In this document: piece by piece, positions 9,317 to 18,415 of the stretch | How the letters are laid out: every line of letters starts with the position of its first letter | Numbering within the stretch: the first letter of the stretch is position 1 | Assembly: GCF_007741475.1 (NCBI RefSeq) | Contig: NZ_CP036261.1 | Location: forward strand, 2,294,001-2,358,000 | Length of the DNA stretch: 64,000 nt | Source of the DNA: Rosistilla ulvae | Lineage (GTDB): Bacteria > Planctomycetota > Planctomycetia > Pirellulales > Pirellulaceae | Reading direction: 5' to 3' | Position numbers and translations under genes: made by a program | The notes under the pieces: generated by a model | The model's database searches: none | Told to the model about the DNA's origin: nothing | The model's input: only the letters and a program-made list of their open reading frames with translations

Positions 9317-9765
9317 GATCCGCTCCCTTCGCTGCGAGGTTCTCCATGCGACGTCCGCCACGTTCCGACAACGATCAGGCCGATGATCGCAAGGAACACG
9401 ACCATCCCACATGACAGTAGCATCAGTGAAAACGACAGCGACCAATGCTTGACTTCGACTGAAGCGGGGACCGTCGACCGGGCCAATTCGTTGCCGTCGC
9501 TATCGAGTGCGCGAACGTTAAACCGATAGGTTCCATCGGCCAGTCCCGAGATAAACGCTTCGGGAAACAAGCCTCGATAACGCGACAACCCCGTGTCGTC
9601 GATCACCTGGTACTCCGTCGCCTCCGCGACCTCGTTCCATCGCAGCGTCAGATAACCTTCTTGAACTGCCGTAAACTCGGTTTCGGAGAATCGCAGCGGA
9701 TCTTCCGCAGCGGCGGCGAGGGAAAATGAAAATAGAAACGCTAGGGCAACAGCAGCCAATCGCAA
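9313..9765 (-). CDS. Secreted/membrane-anchored FN3-like protein, first gene of the operon
   Basis: This 150-residue protein has an N-terminal signal peptide (MRLAAVALAFLFSFSLAAAA), a domain resembling fibronectin type III at about residues 25-105 (LTLRWNEVAEATEYQV and GTYRFNVRALDSDG), and a C-terminal transmembrane helix (LMLLSCGMVVFLAIIGLIVV) followed by a short charged tail. Its domain should therefore face the periplasm. The start is a TTG at 9765-9763, chosen because GAGGAC lies 8 nt upstream and the signal peptide begins there; the nearby ATG at 9779 is in another frame. The stop overlaps the symporter start by 4 nt, implying a functional pairing. It might bind substrate or stabilise the transporter. 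No named family recognised. Confidence 0.82.
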   Translation of the reverse strand: MRLAAVALAFLFSFSLAAAAEDPLRFSETEFTAVQEGYLTLRWNEVAEATEYQVIDDTGLSRYRGLFPEAFISGLADGTYRFNVRALDSDGNELARSTVPASVEVKHWSLSFSLMLLSCGMVVFLAIIGLIVVGTWRTSHGEPRSEGSGS

Positions 9766-9984
9766 GCAACCGTCCTCATTGTGGTGGTGTTGATGGTTTG
9801 TGCTGTAAGCACTTCGCTGAACGGTTTTGCCACGGGCACGCGATGTTTACCGCTCTTCTCCAGTGAAATCGCCGCTGCCAATGATGAAGCGTTCGATCGT
9901 ATCAGAAATTGTTTAGAGCTGAAAGTATTGTGACGCGGTCGGTGGGGGCAAAGTTGGTTTTGGCAATTTGCCGAATGCGAGCCG

Positions 9985-11290
9985 CGATCCATCGCCAACC
10001 CGTCGCTCCGCGTCGATTTGTAGGCAGCTTCATTTTTTTGCCACAGAGGACGCGGAGGCCACTGAGTTTTTTTCGTAGGACAGATTGGCTGACGAAGGTG
10101 TCGCGCCCGGCTGCTTGTCTGCTGATTACGGGAAGCTTGGAAATTGAGGAACTTGGTGCCCGTGGTTTGGGGATCCGTTCATTCGCGTTGATTAGTGTTA
10201 TTCGCGGGCAGCTGTTAATTCGCAGGCAGCTGATTCGGCTCACGGAGGCGCAGAGCTCACGGAGCAAGCGGCCGGTGAAGCGCGCTAACAACGCAACATA
10301 TTAAAAATATAGATCCGCTCCCTGCCCGTCCCATTCGCGCTATTGGCGGGCAGATATTTTTAAACGCAGAGGCGCAGAGGTCGCTGAGTTTTTGTTCGGT
10401 AAGACAGGTCGGTCGACGAAGGTGCTGCGCCGGGTTTCTTGCCCGCAGGTCACTTGAGACTTGCGAAGCTTGAAGATTGAAGAACTTGGTGACCGTGGTT
10501 TGGGGGAACGGTTCTTTCGCGTCGATTGGTGTTATTCGCGGGCAACTGATTTGGCTCACGGAGGCGCAGAGCTCACGGAGCAAGCGGCCGGTGAAGCGCG
10601 CTAACAACGCAACATATTAAAAATATAGATCCGCTCCCTGCTCGTCCCATGCGCGTCGATTGGCGTTATTCGCGGGCAGATATTTTTAAACGCAGAGGCG
10701 CAGAGGACGCAGAGGTTTGGTTTGGTAAGACAGGTCGGTCGACGAAGACGTCGCGCCGGGCTTCTTGCCCGTTGCTCCTGCGAAGCTTGCGCTTCTTGAA
10801 AATTGAAGAACTTGTTGCCATGGTTTGGGGAGCCGATGATTTGCGTCGATTGGCGTTATTCTCGGGCAGTTTCGTTTCTAGCCACAGAGGACGCAGAGGT
10901 CACTGAGTTTTTGTTTGGTTAAGAATGATTGGTCGTCGAAGACGCTGCGCCGGGCCGCTGATCTCGCGAGTCTTGGGAATTGAAAAACTTGTTGTCGGTG
11001 GATTCGCGGGAGCCGCCCTTTCGCGTCGATTGGTGTTATTCGCGGGCAGATATTTTTAAACGCAGAGGCGCAGAGGACGCAGAGGTTTGGTTTGGTAAGA
11101 CAGGTCGGTCGACGAAGACGTCGCGCCGGGCTTGCTGGCAGCGGATCACGCGAAGCTTGGAAATTTGGGATGACGTACAGAAGCCTTTGACCTGCGTGCT
11201 CTCGTCTCCATTTCGCGTCGATTTGCGATATTCGCGGGCAGCTTCCATTTCTAGCCACAGTGGTCACGAAGGTCGCTGAGTTTTTGTTTG
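9985..11290. repeat. Intergenic repeat block with 'cgcagaggcgcagag' elements
   Basis: The region between the FN3 gene and the MarR gene (about 1.7 kb) holds no supported gene. It consists of degenerate copies of one composite unit: a 'cgcgtcgattggtgttattcg' segment, a 'cgcagaggcgcagag' core, and a 'gacaggtcggtcgacgaag' segment. The string acgcaacata recurs at 10291 and 10607, a spacing of 316 bp, and gcgtcgat plus its following unit recurs at 10653 and 11023, a spacing of 370 bp. Short open frames inside are repeats of each other and not convincing genes. Related blocks lie at 14.8-16.8 and 39.0-40.7 kb. Confidence 0.85.
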
Positions 11291-11512
11291 GTCAGGACTC
11301 TGTGTTGGTGGGATCGACGCATTTCCTTTTGGCGTGCCAGTGCAGGGGACTGAGGCTTGGTGGGCTTTCGAACCGTTGCCAACGACGCTCGCTGCGGTCA
11401 CAATTCGAAGCGGTTGCGGCGGGAGCGTTGCTGGGGCAGCGGTATGTTTCCGGCGTGACGCTGGGGCACGTGTTATTTAATCCTCCGCCGGGGCTCGTTC
11501 AAAAGAGAACTA

Positions 11513-12022
11513 ATGCCATTGCTTACTCATGAAGATCAGATCGTCGCCGCGATCCGGCAGATCATCCGTGCCGTCGACCTGCATTCGCGTCAACTGGTCA
11601 ACGGACATGGCATGACGGGGCCTCAGTTGGCGGTGTTGCAGGAGGCGGAGCGTTTGGGGCCGGTCTCGCCGAGCGCTCTGTCGCGAGCTGTCCATTTGAG
11701 TCAAGCGACGGTGACCGGGATCCTGCAGCGATTGGAGCGACGAGGATTGATCCAACGTGAACAATGTGTTGCCGATCGGCGATCGGTCCTGGTCCAAACG
11801 ACACCCGTCGGACAACAATTGCTGACCGCATCCCCCTCGTTGTTGCAAGACCGCTTCCGCGATTCACTCTCGGCGCTCGAGGATTGGGAGCGGTTGCAAA
11901 TCTTGTCGACGTTGCAGCGGGTGGCCGCGTTGATGGATGCCGAGCATATCGACGCCGCACCTCACCTGACCTCCGGCGATATCCCCACCCCAATCGACGA
12001 CCTGCCCGCTCAGACCCCATAA
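11513..12022 (+). CDS. MarR-family transcriptional regulator
   Basis: This 169-residue cytoplasmic DNA-binding protein has the MarR winged-helix layout: an N-terminal dimerisation helix, the helix-turn-helix at about residues 45-85 (SPSALSRAVHLSQATVTGIL), a wing containing EQCVADRRSVLV, where the DRR arginines are typical of the family, and a C-terminal helix. The start is ATG 11513, after AAGAGAAC. The last 25 residues are Pro/Asp-rich and look like an unstructured tail. Its ligand and targets are unknown; it is followed after about 240 bp by the aldose epimerase gene, which could be a target. Confidence 0.9.
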   Translation: MPLLTHEDQIVAAIRQIIRAVDLHSRQLVNGHGMTGPQLAVLQEAERLGPVSPSALSRAVHLSQATVTGILQRLERRGLIQREQCVADRRSVLVQTTPVGQQLLTASPSLLQDRFRDSLSALEDWERLQILSTLQRVAALMDAEHIDAAPHLTSGDIPTPIDDLPAQTP

Positions 12023-12259
12023 CAATATAACAAACCGAAGATTGTGGACGCGAAGCGAGAGGCCGATCGAAATGTCGATGCGATCGCAGGCAAACTGAAA
12101 ACTGAGGCTCCCCCGGTCACCCCGGCGACTGCCTCGCTCCAAATCGGAACCCCACACGCGACGCCACAACCAAATCGCCTCGGACGGACCGAATGCGACC
12201 TCCGCAAACCGACGAAATTAGAAACGTTATCCGAAACTGGAACAGGGACAAAACGAACG

Positions 12260-13297
12260 ATGAAGATTGAACAACGCCTCTTTGGCACCACGCCCGACGG
12301 CGCTGCGGTGACGCTGTTTACGTTAACCAACAACCACGGCAATTCGGTCGAATTGATCGATCGAGGGGCGACGATCGTCAGCGTCAACGTCCCCGATCGC
12401 GATGGCAAGCGAGCCAATGTGAACCTTGGTTTTGCCGCTTTGGATGGATATCTGCAACGCCATCCTTATTTCGGAGCGACGGTTGGCCGGGTCTGCAATC
12501 GGATCGCTGGCGGGCGGTTTGCGATCGATGGCCAAGAGTATCGGGTTGCCCAGAATTTGGGAGAGCATCATCTGCATGGTGGCCTGGTCGCCTTCGACGC
12601 TTTGATGTGGACGGCCGAACCGATCCAGACGTCGTGGCAAGTCGGCGTGCGGATGCGGTTGGTCAGCCCCGACGGGGACGAAGGCTATCCCGGCACGCTC
12701 GACACGACGGTCGAATTCACTTGGAACGACGACAACGAATTGGCATACACCTTCACCGCTCAGACCGACGCTCCCACGCATCTGAACCTAACCAACCACG
12801 CCTACTGGAATCTGGCGGGTGCGGGATCGGGAACGGTTCGCGACCATCAACTGACCATCGCCGCCGATCGCTCGCTGGCTGTCGATGACGATCTGATTCC
12901 GACGGGAGAGCAGAGTGAGCTGGAGGGGAGCGTCTTGGATTTCCGCGAGCCGAGAGCGATCGGCGATCGAATCGACCAATTGCCCGAAACCAAGGGCTAC
13001 GATCATTGTTATGTGCTGCGGGGCGAGCCGGGAGAATTGCGAAGCGCCGCCTACGCTGTCGATCCGGCCAGCGGACGGACCATGGAGGTGCTGACGACGC
13101 AGCCCTGCATGCAGCTGTATACCGGCAATCATTTAAGTGGCCAGGCCGATGCGGGTGGGTATGGTCAGCACGAGGCGTTTTGTTTTGAAACGCAACATCC
13201 TCCCGATGCCGCCAACCAACCGGCCTTCGCGTCGACGCGGTTGGATCCGGGGCAGACGTTCCGACAATCGACAGTCCATCGCTTTGACGTCGTCTAG
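12260..13297 (+). CDS. galM: Aldose 1-epimerase (galactose mutarotase)
   Basis: This enzyme interconverts alpha and beta anomers of galactose or glucose in the cytoplasm. The 345-residue length matches GalM. Family motifs are clear: VGRVCNRIAGGRF, GEHHLHGG near residue 103 (substrate-binding His), NHAYWNLAG near 180 (catalytic His), and FCFETQHPPDA near 310 (catalytic Glu). The start is ATG 12260 because the conserved sequence begins there, although the frame is open back to 12044; AGGGA lies upstream at a rather long spacing. No other Leloir-pathway gene is nearby. Confidence 0.94.
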   Translation: MKIEQRLFGTTPDGAAVTLFTLTNNHGNSVELIDRGATIVSVNVPDRDGKRANVNLGFAALDGYLQRHPYFGATVGRVCNRIAGGRFAIDGQEYRVAQNLGEHHLHGGLVAFDALMWTAEPIQTSWQVGVRMRLVSPDGDEGYPGTLDTTVEFTWNDDNELAYTFTAQTDAPTHLNLTNHAYWNLAGAGSGTVRDHQLTIAADRSLAVDDDLIPTGEQSELEGSVLDFREPRAIGDRIDQLPETKGYDHCYVLRGEPGELRSAAYAVDPASGRTMEVLTTQPCMQLYTGNHLSGQADAGGYGQHEAFCFETQHPPDAANQPAFASTRLDPGQTFRQSTVHRFDVV

Positions 13298-13318
13298 GTT
13301 TGGACGCCCCGGGGTGAT

Positions 13319-13352
13319 TGAAACGCAGAGGCGCTGAGATCGCAGAGTTTTT
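13319..13352. repeat. Single copy of the 'aaacgcagaggcgctgag' element
   Basis: The run beginning aaacgcagaggcgctgagat matches the ends of the elements at 50052 and 50222, and the downstream 'gggagcgtcggcaggc' also resembles the interior of the copy at 50052. No matching opposite end is visible, so this looks like a truncated member of that family. Confidence 0.6.
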
Positions 13353-13602
13353 GTGCGGGAGCGTCGGCAGGCACAAACCCTGAATCCCTTTTCGGTCCGG
13401 GCCGGTCGACTCGTCGGCTCCAGCAGGCCGAGATAGAATAGGAAAGGGCGTGGGAGCGCGTTGGCGATGGGGCGTTGACGACGGTCGATTGCGGCGTGTG
13501 AAGCGGCGTGGTAATCTTGTCGCAGTTCATCGATCCAAAGGTCGCTTCCCCAGCGAAGCGCACTCCTTCCCCCAATTCCCCGATCAATTGAAAGCAGGTG
13601 CG

Positions 13603-13968
13603 ATGGCAGCTACCACAATCGAAGTCAAAGAAGAAGTCGTGGTTGTCTACTTTTCCGACGGGAAGATTCTCGACAGCCAACGCATCGAACAGGTCGGTGG
13701 CGAACTGCAAGCCGCCGTCCCTCAAGCGATCCACAAAAAATTGTTGTTGAACTTCCGCGGTGTCTCGTTCATGTCTTCGGCGATGATCAGCAAACTGGTC
13801 TCGTTGAGCAAGGCGTGCAAGGGAGCGGGCGTTGAAATGAAGTTTTGTGAGGTGTCGCCCAACGTGATGGAAGTCTTTAAAATCACCAAGCTGAACAAGG
13901 TCTTTGACATCAAGCCGGCTGAGGATAAAGCGATCGCCAGCTTTGGGAAAAAGAGCTGGTTCGGTTAA
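13603..13968 (+). CDS. STAS-domain protein, anti-sigma-factor-antagonist type
   Basis: This 121-residue protein is a single STAS domain: an N-terminal strand VVVVYFSDGKIL, a central helix preceded by LLLNFRGVSFMSSAMISKL, and the later strand GVEMKFCEVS. The Ser-Ser at about residues 68-69 sits where SpoIIAA-like proteins carry their phosphorylated serine, so phosphorylation-controlled partner switching is plausible. The start is ATG 13603 with GCAGGTG just upstream; an open frame extends further back but shows no conservation I recognise. A histidine-kinase gene follows within 80 bp, so the two are probably co-transcribed. No anti-sigma kinase or PP2C phosphatase is visible in the window. Confidence 0.85.
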   Translation: MAATTIEVKEEVVVVYFSDGKILDSQRIEQVGGELQAAVPQAIHKKLLLNFRGVSFMSSAMISKLVSLSKACKGAGVEMKFCEVSPNVMEVFKITKLNKVFDIKPAEDKAIASFGKKSWFG

Positions 13969-14045
13969 CAGCTGGTTGTTGTCCGAGTTCCCGTTGTGGA
14001 ATTTGAGCTTGCAGCTGCGTTCTCTTTTTGACAACTGCGAGTCCG

Positions 14046-14693
14046 ATGAGCGATCAAGAGAATCTTTCGAATCATTCCGCTACCGAATTGGCGGAACTGG
14101 AGCGGACTTGGATGTCCCACGAGCTGCATGATGGTTTGATGCAGTGGGTGGTGGGGGCCAAGATGCAAGCCGAATCGCTGCATGCCCGCAGCATGGATGG
14201 CAAGCCTCCCACAGCTGACCAATTGCAGTATCTCGGCACGCTACTGTCGCGCGCCGTCTTGGAAGGGCGGCGGTTGATGGCGGGACTGCGGCCGCCGGAA
14301 TTGGATGAATCGGATTGGCACGTTGCGTTGACTCATTGGGCCAATATCGCTCGCACCGGTTGCCAAACCGCTGTCGAATTTAACCTCGACCCCGCGACCC
14401 GCGTTGTCAGCGATGCGATGCAACGCTGTGTCTACCGGATCGTCCAGGAATCGGTCGGCAACGCGCTGCGGCATGCCAAAGCGGAGAACGTCCGGGTCGA
14501 TGCAAAGTTTGTCGACAGCGACTTGGTCATCACCGTGCAAGACGATGGGATAGGATTCGATCAAGTGAGTGTGGGCGCCGACCGCTACGGACTCAAAGGG
14601 ATTCACGAACGAGCTGCCCTACTCGACGGCTCCGCAACGGTTCAGTCGCAGGTGGGCAGCGGCACAAGAATCGAAGTCACCCTACCACGCTGA
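14046..14693 (+). CDS. Soluble NarX/DegS-type histidine kinase (HisKA_3 + HATPase_c)
   Basis: This roughly 215-residue cytoplasmic protein contains only the catalytic core of a NarL-partner histidine kinase. The HisKA_3 phosphoacceptor is SHELHDGLMQWV near residues 24-35, and the ATPase domain shows RIVQESVGNALRHAKA (N box), VQDDGIGFD (G1) and YGLKGIHERAALL followed by GSGTRIEVTLP. There is no transmembrane or sensor domain and no receiver-regulator gene beside it. The start is ATG 14046; a TTG at 14028 would add six residues and neither has a good ribosome site. Location right after a STAS protein suggests linked signalling. Its ATPase fold is shared with anti-sigma kinases, but the HisKA_3 motif marks it as a true histidine kinase. 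Confidence 0.85.
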   Translation: MSDQENLSNHSATELAELERTWMSHELHDGLMQWVVGAKMQAESLHARSMDGKPPTADQLQYLGTLLSRAVLEGRRLMAGLRPPELDESDWHVALTHWANIARTGCQTAVEFNLDPATRVVSDAMQRCVYRIVQESVGNALRHAKAENVRVDAKFVDSDLVITVQDDGIGFDQVSVGADRYGLKGIHERAALLDGSATVQSQVGSGTRIEVTLPR

Positions 14694-14767
14694 GTCGAGC
14701 GTTCCGCGAGGAACGCCGCGCTGAAACCTACCCGCCGATGCCGGCTATCGGATCCACGTCATCGCAC

Positions 14768-16785
14768 GCAGCTCAGTAGCCACAGAGCGCGCAGAGAGCA
14801 CCGAGGTGGCGTCTCTTTTTAATGCCAGCGAGCAACAACGTTTGCCGATGTTCCGATTTGTTGTGTGCTCAGTAGCCAGCGAAACCGACGCATCTGCTCT
14901 CGCCGGAATCGCGGAGTCCTGATCAGGCGATCCTCCTCGCTACCTAAAAACTCCGTGACCTCTGAGTCCTCTGTGGCTTAAAAGAAATCTGCCCGCGAAT
15001 CGCACGAATCGACGCGAATGAGGAGCCTTGGATCCGCAGGCGATGATCTTTTCAACTTTCAAATTTTCCGCTGCCCGCGTGATTCACCACCAGCCATCTC
15101 CGTGTGCTCCGCGCCTCTGTGAGCAGAAAAATCAGCTGCCCACGATTAGCGGGCAAGAATACCAGCGTCTCTACTCGTGCCGGAATCGCGAGCCCTGATT
15201 GGTCGATCCTAGTCGTCCCATAAAAACTCCGTGACCTCTGGGCCCTCTGTGGCAGGAAAAAGAAGGTGCCCGCGAATATCGAGAACGGGGGAGCCGAGGC
15301 AGATTGCAGAACGATGGACTCCGCTATGGTTTTAGCCACAGAGGGCGCAGAGAACACCGAGGTGGCGTCTCTTTTTAATGCCAGCGAGCAACAACGTTTG
15401 CCGATGTTCCAGTTAGTTGAGTGCTCGGCAGTTAGGAAACCGGCGCATCTGCTCTCGCCGGAATCGCAGATTTTCGATTGGTCAATCCTCCTCGCTACCT
15501 AAAAACTCCGTGACCTCTGAGTCCTCTGTGGCTTAAAAGAAATCTGCCCGCGAATCGCACGAATCGACGCGAATGAGCGAGCCAGGGATCTGCAGGGTGA
15601 AGCTCTTTTCAAATTTCAAATTTTCCGCTGCCCGCGTGATTCACCACCAGCCATCTCCGTGTATTCCGCGCCTCTGTGAGCAGTAAAATCAGCTGCCCAC
15701 GAATGACGCGAAAGGAACTTCAGGTCGATGAACTGTTCTGATTTCCAAATTCGCGGGATTAGCGGGCAAGCAATACCGCCGCCACACGCTTCGGATCCTC
15801 GGCTCGCCCCCCAAAACCTCTGCGTCCTCTGCGCCTCTGCGTTAAAAAAGGTCTGCCCACGAATGACGCCAATATCGCGAATGGGACGAACTGGGATCTG
15901 CGAGCTTAAATTATCAAATTTCGCGTGCTTCGCGAGATTCGCGGGCAAACAATACCGGCACCACCGCACGGCGGTTCTTCACTTGGCCACCTAAGACTCA
16001 GTGTCCTCTGGGCCCTCTGTGGCTTAAAAGAAGTCTGCCCGCGAATATCGCAAATCGACGCGAAAGGAACTGCAGGTCGTTGAACTGTTCTGATTTTCAA
16101 ACTTCGCGCTGTTCGCGTGATTCACCACGTGCAGGCTCCGCGTGCTCTGCGCCTCTGTGAGCGGAAAAATCAGTTGCCCGCGAATCGCGCGAATCGACGC
16201 GAATGAGCGAGAGGCTTTTCTTTTGTTTTCAAGATCCACGTTGTTCTCGCCGGAATCGCGAGCCCTGATTGGTCGATCCTAGTCGTCCCATAAAAACTCC
16301 GTGACCTCTGGGCCCTCTGTGGCAAGAAAGGAGAAGGTGCCCGCGAATGACACCAATAACGCGAATGGGGCAAACAGGGATCTGCGAGCTTAAGTTATCA
16401 AATTTCGCGTTGTTCGCGTGGTTCACCATGTGCAGGCTCCGTGTGCTCAGCGCCTCTGTGAGCGGAAAAATCAGTTGCCCGCGAATTGCACGAATCGACG
16501 CGAATGAGAGAGGCAGGTTAGAGGTCGATGATCTTCGCTCTTTTGTTTAGCCACAGAGGGCACAGAGAACACGGAGGTGGTGTTTCGTTTCAAAAGCCAA
16601 CCAGCAACCAAGCTTTCCGATGCTCCAGTTCGTTGCGTGCTTGGAAGGCAAGAAAACTGGCGCATCGAGTCTGCCCGCGAATGACGCCAATAGCGCGAAT
16701 GGAACGAACTGGGATCTGCGAGCTTCTATTGGTGATTCACCACCTGCTCTCTCTGCGCCCCTCTGTGGCCAGAAACCGAGGGCTG
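14768..16785. repeat. Intergenic repeat block (2 kb) between kinase and oxidoreductase genes
   Basis: No supported gene lies between 14694 and 17016. The stretch consists of alternating degenerate modules: 'gccacagagggcgcagag'-type and its inverted form 'ctctgggccctctgtggc', 'cccgcgaatcgcacgaatcg' modules, and 'gtgattcaccac' modules. Large parts are copied internally (for example 14768-15020 versus 15335-15590). The stretch 16518-16715 is nearly identical, in the same orientation, to 38975-39170, 39663-39840 and 39981-40160. All short open frames here are repeat translations. Confidence 0.87.
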
Positions 16786-17016
16786 TCCTCCAGCGTTGCA
16801 TGTGAAAGCTGTCGGACGATATGCATCGATCGGTTTTGGCTTCACGGGAGGGAGCGGGCAAATCTGTTGGCGGGACCGAAATAGGCGGTTTGGATTGGCG
16901 CATTGGGGGGCTTGGGATGGTATGGTTTCTTGCATCTGCCGCTTTGCGGTTTTCGATAACGAATCTAACGACTCCCCCCTCTCCAAACCACTCCGCCCCC
17001 GAATTAGGAGCGATCG

Positions 17017-18201
17017 ATGAGCCTCACCCGCCGCAGTTTTTTCCTCTCCTCCACCTCCGCGTTGGCCGCCACCTCGCTCGCTTCCGCTGCACCCACCAAA
17101 CGCCGCGTCGCGGTGATCGGGCATACCGGGCGAGGCGACTTTGGGCATGGATTGGACACCGTCTGGCACCAGATCCCCGAAACCGAGATCGTCGCCGTCG
17201 CCGACGCCAATCCGGCGGGACTGGCCCGGCAACTGACCAAACTGAAGATCGATCGCGGTTTCGGCGACTACACCAAAATGCTCGACCAGGTGCAGCCCGA
17301 ATTTGTCGCCATCTGCTCTCGCCACGCCGACCAACACCATGCGATGGCGCTGGCGGCGATCGAGGCGGGAGCGCGGGGACTGTATATCGAAAAACCGATC
17401 TGCCGGACGCCGGAGGAAGCTGATGCGATGCTCGCCGCGTGCGAGCGGCGGGGAGCGACGATCGCCGTGGCTCACCGCAATCGATACCACCCGGCGCTGC
17501 CGCAGATCGATCGCTTGATCGCCGACGGCCGGATCGGGAACCTGTTGGAGCTGCGCGGTCGCGGCAAGGGGGACCGCCGCGGGGGAGCGGAGGATCTGTG
17601 GGTCTTGGGGAGCCATGTGTTGAACCTGGTCGACTATTTCACCGGCCCTCCCAAAACCTGCTCCGCCGTGATGATGCAGGGGGACCGGCGAGTGACGGCG
17701 GCCGATGTGGTGTCGGGAGCGGAGGGTTTGGGGCCGTTGGCTGGCGACGCCCTGCACGCCCGCTACGAAACGACAGCCGGCCCGATCGCCTACTACGATT
17801 CAGTCGCTCTCGACGGCACCGCCGGGACGGCGTTTTGTCTGCAGTTGATCGGCAGCCGCGGGACGATCACGATCCACATGGACGGCCGGCCGTTTGCGTA
17901 CTTGTGCGAGGGGAGTCCGTTTCGGCCACCGAAGGAGCCGCGGCGTTGGGTGCCGATCAGCAGCGGCGGGGCGGGAGTGGCGGAGCCCGATCCGGAATCG
18001 GTCGCCGACGCGACGCACCACCGGACGGCAGTCCGCGACCTGATCGAAGCGGTCGACCAGAACCGTCGTCCACTGTGCGACATGCAAAACGCCGCGACGA
18101 CGGTCGAGATGATCTGCGGCGTCTTTGAGTCACACCGTCAAGGAAGCGCCGCCGTCGAGCTGCCGCTAGCCAACCGCGGCAACGCGCTTGCGAAGCTGTA
18201 A
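17017..18201 (+). CDS. Gfo/Idh/MocA-family oxidoreductase with Tat signal
   Basis: This 394-residue NAD(P)-dependent dehydrogenase probably acts on a sugar or cyclitol. It begins with a twin-arginine signal (SLTRRSFFLSS) ending near AASAA-type residues, so it should be exported folded with its cofactor. The Rossmann fold starts RRVAVIGHTGRGDFGHG, and the conserved EKP motif is in LYIEKPICRTPEEAD, followed by AVAHRNRYHPALP and a catalytic-region His in WVLGSHVLNLVDYF. The start is ATG 17017 with TAGGAG 7 nt upstream. Many such exported paralogues occur in planctomycetes. It is a lone gene, strongly GC-rich, converging on the pilus locus. Confidence 0.92.
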   Translation: MSLTRRSFFLSSTSALAATSLASAAPTKRRVAVIGHTGRGDFGHGLDTVWHQIPETEIVAVADANPAGLARQLTKLKIDRGFGDYTKMLDQVQPEFVAICSRHADQHHAMALAAIEAGARGLYIEKPICRTPEEADAMLAACERRGATIAVAHRNRYHPALPQIDRLIADGRIGNLLELRGRGKGDRRGGAEDLWVLGSHVLNLVDYFTGPPKTCSAVMMQGDRRVTAADVVSGAEGLGPLAGDALHARYETTAGPIAYYDSVALDGTAGTAFCLQLIGSRGTITIHMDGRPFAYLCEGSPFRPPKEPRRWVPISSGGAGVAEPDPESVADATHHRTAVRDLIEAVDQNRRPLCDMQNAATTVEMICGVFESHRQGSAAVELPLANRGNALAKL

Positions 18202-18243
18202 AACAGTGGTTCGCATCGCCACTGAATCTTAGAAAACCTGAAC

Positions 18244-18270
18244 GCTCCGCTTGGGAAGAACCAGCGGAGC
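18244..18270 (-). terminator. Candidate hairpin terminator of the pseudopilin operon
   Basis: The perfect 8-bp arms gctccgct (18244-18251) and agcggagc (18263-18270) are separated by 11 nt. On the minus strand the hairpin is followed by GTTCAGGTTTTC, a weak T tract. It lies between the converging oxidoreductase gene and the pilus locus. A smaller hairpin (cagtgg/ccactg, 18204-18224) sits just after the oxidoreductase stop. Confidence 0.4.
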
Positions 18271-18286
18271 CAGGGACCAAGCGATT

Positions 18287-18415
18287 CTATTTGCGAATGA
18301 TCTCCGAGACAGTCATCTGTTTGACGTAAGTCTGCGACGGATCCTCGATTCTCAACAGCACCTGACTCGCCTCGGGAATAGGTGACTCGGCACCTAATTC
18401 TTCAGTATGGTTGCC
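18287..18415 (-). pseudogene. Possible remnant of a pseudopilin C-terminus
   Basis: Downstream of the PilW-like gene, in another frame, 42 codons encode a protein-like tail ending at TAG 18289-18287. Its end, LLRIEDPSQTYVKQMTV, parallels the end of the neighbouring gene, VRMLDKSSERIGQATI, at the same distance from the stop. Two stops lie just upstream in this frame and there is no start codon, so it cannot be a gene on its own. It may be what remains of a duplicated or recombined minor-pilin gene. The similarity is short, so this is tentative. Confidence 0.35.

Noticed and set aside
9985-11290. Repeated open frames that could suggest duplicated small genes
   Set aside because: The peptides recur because the DNA repeats; frames and starts are not preserved between copies.
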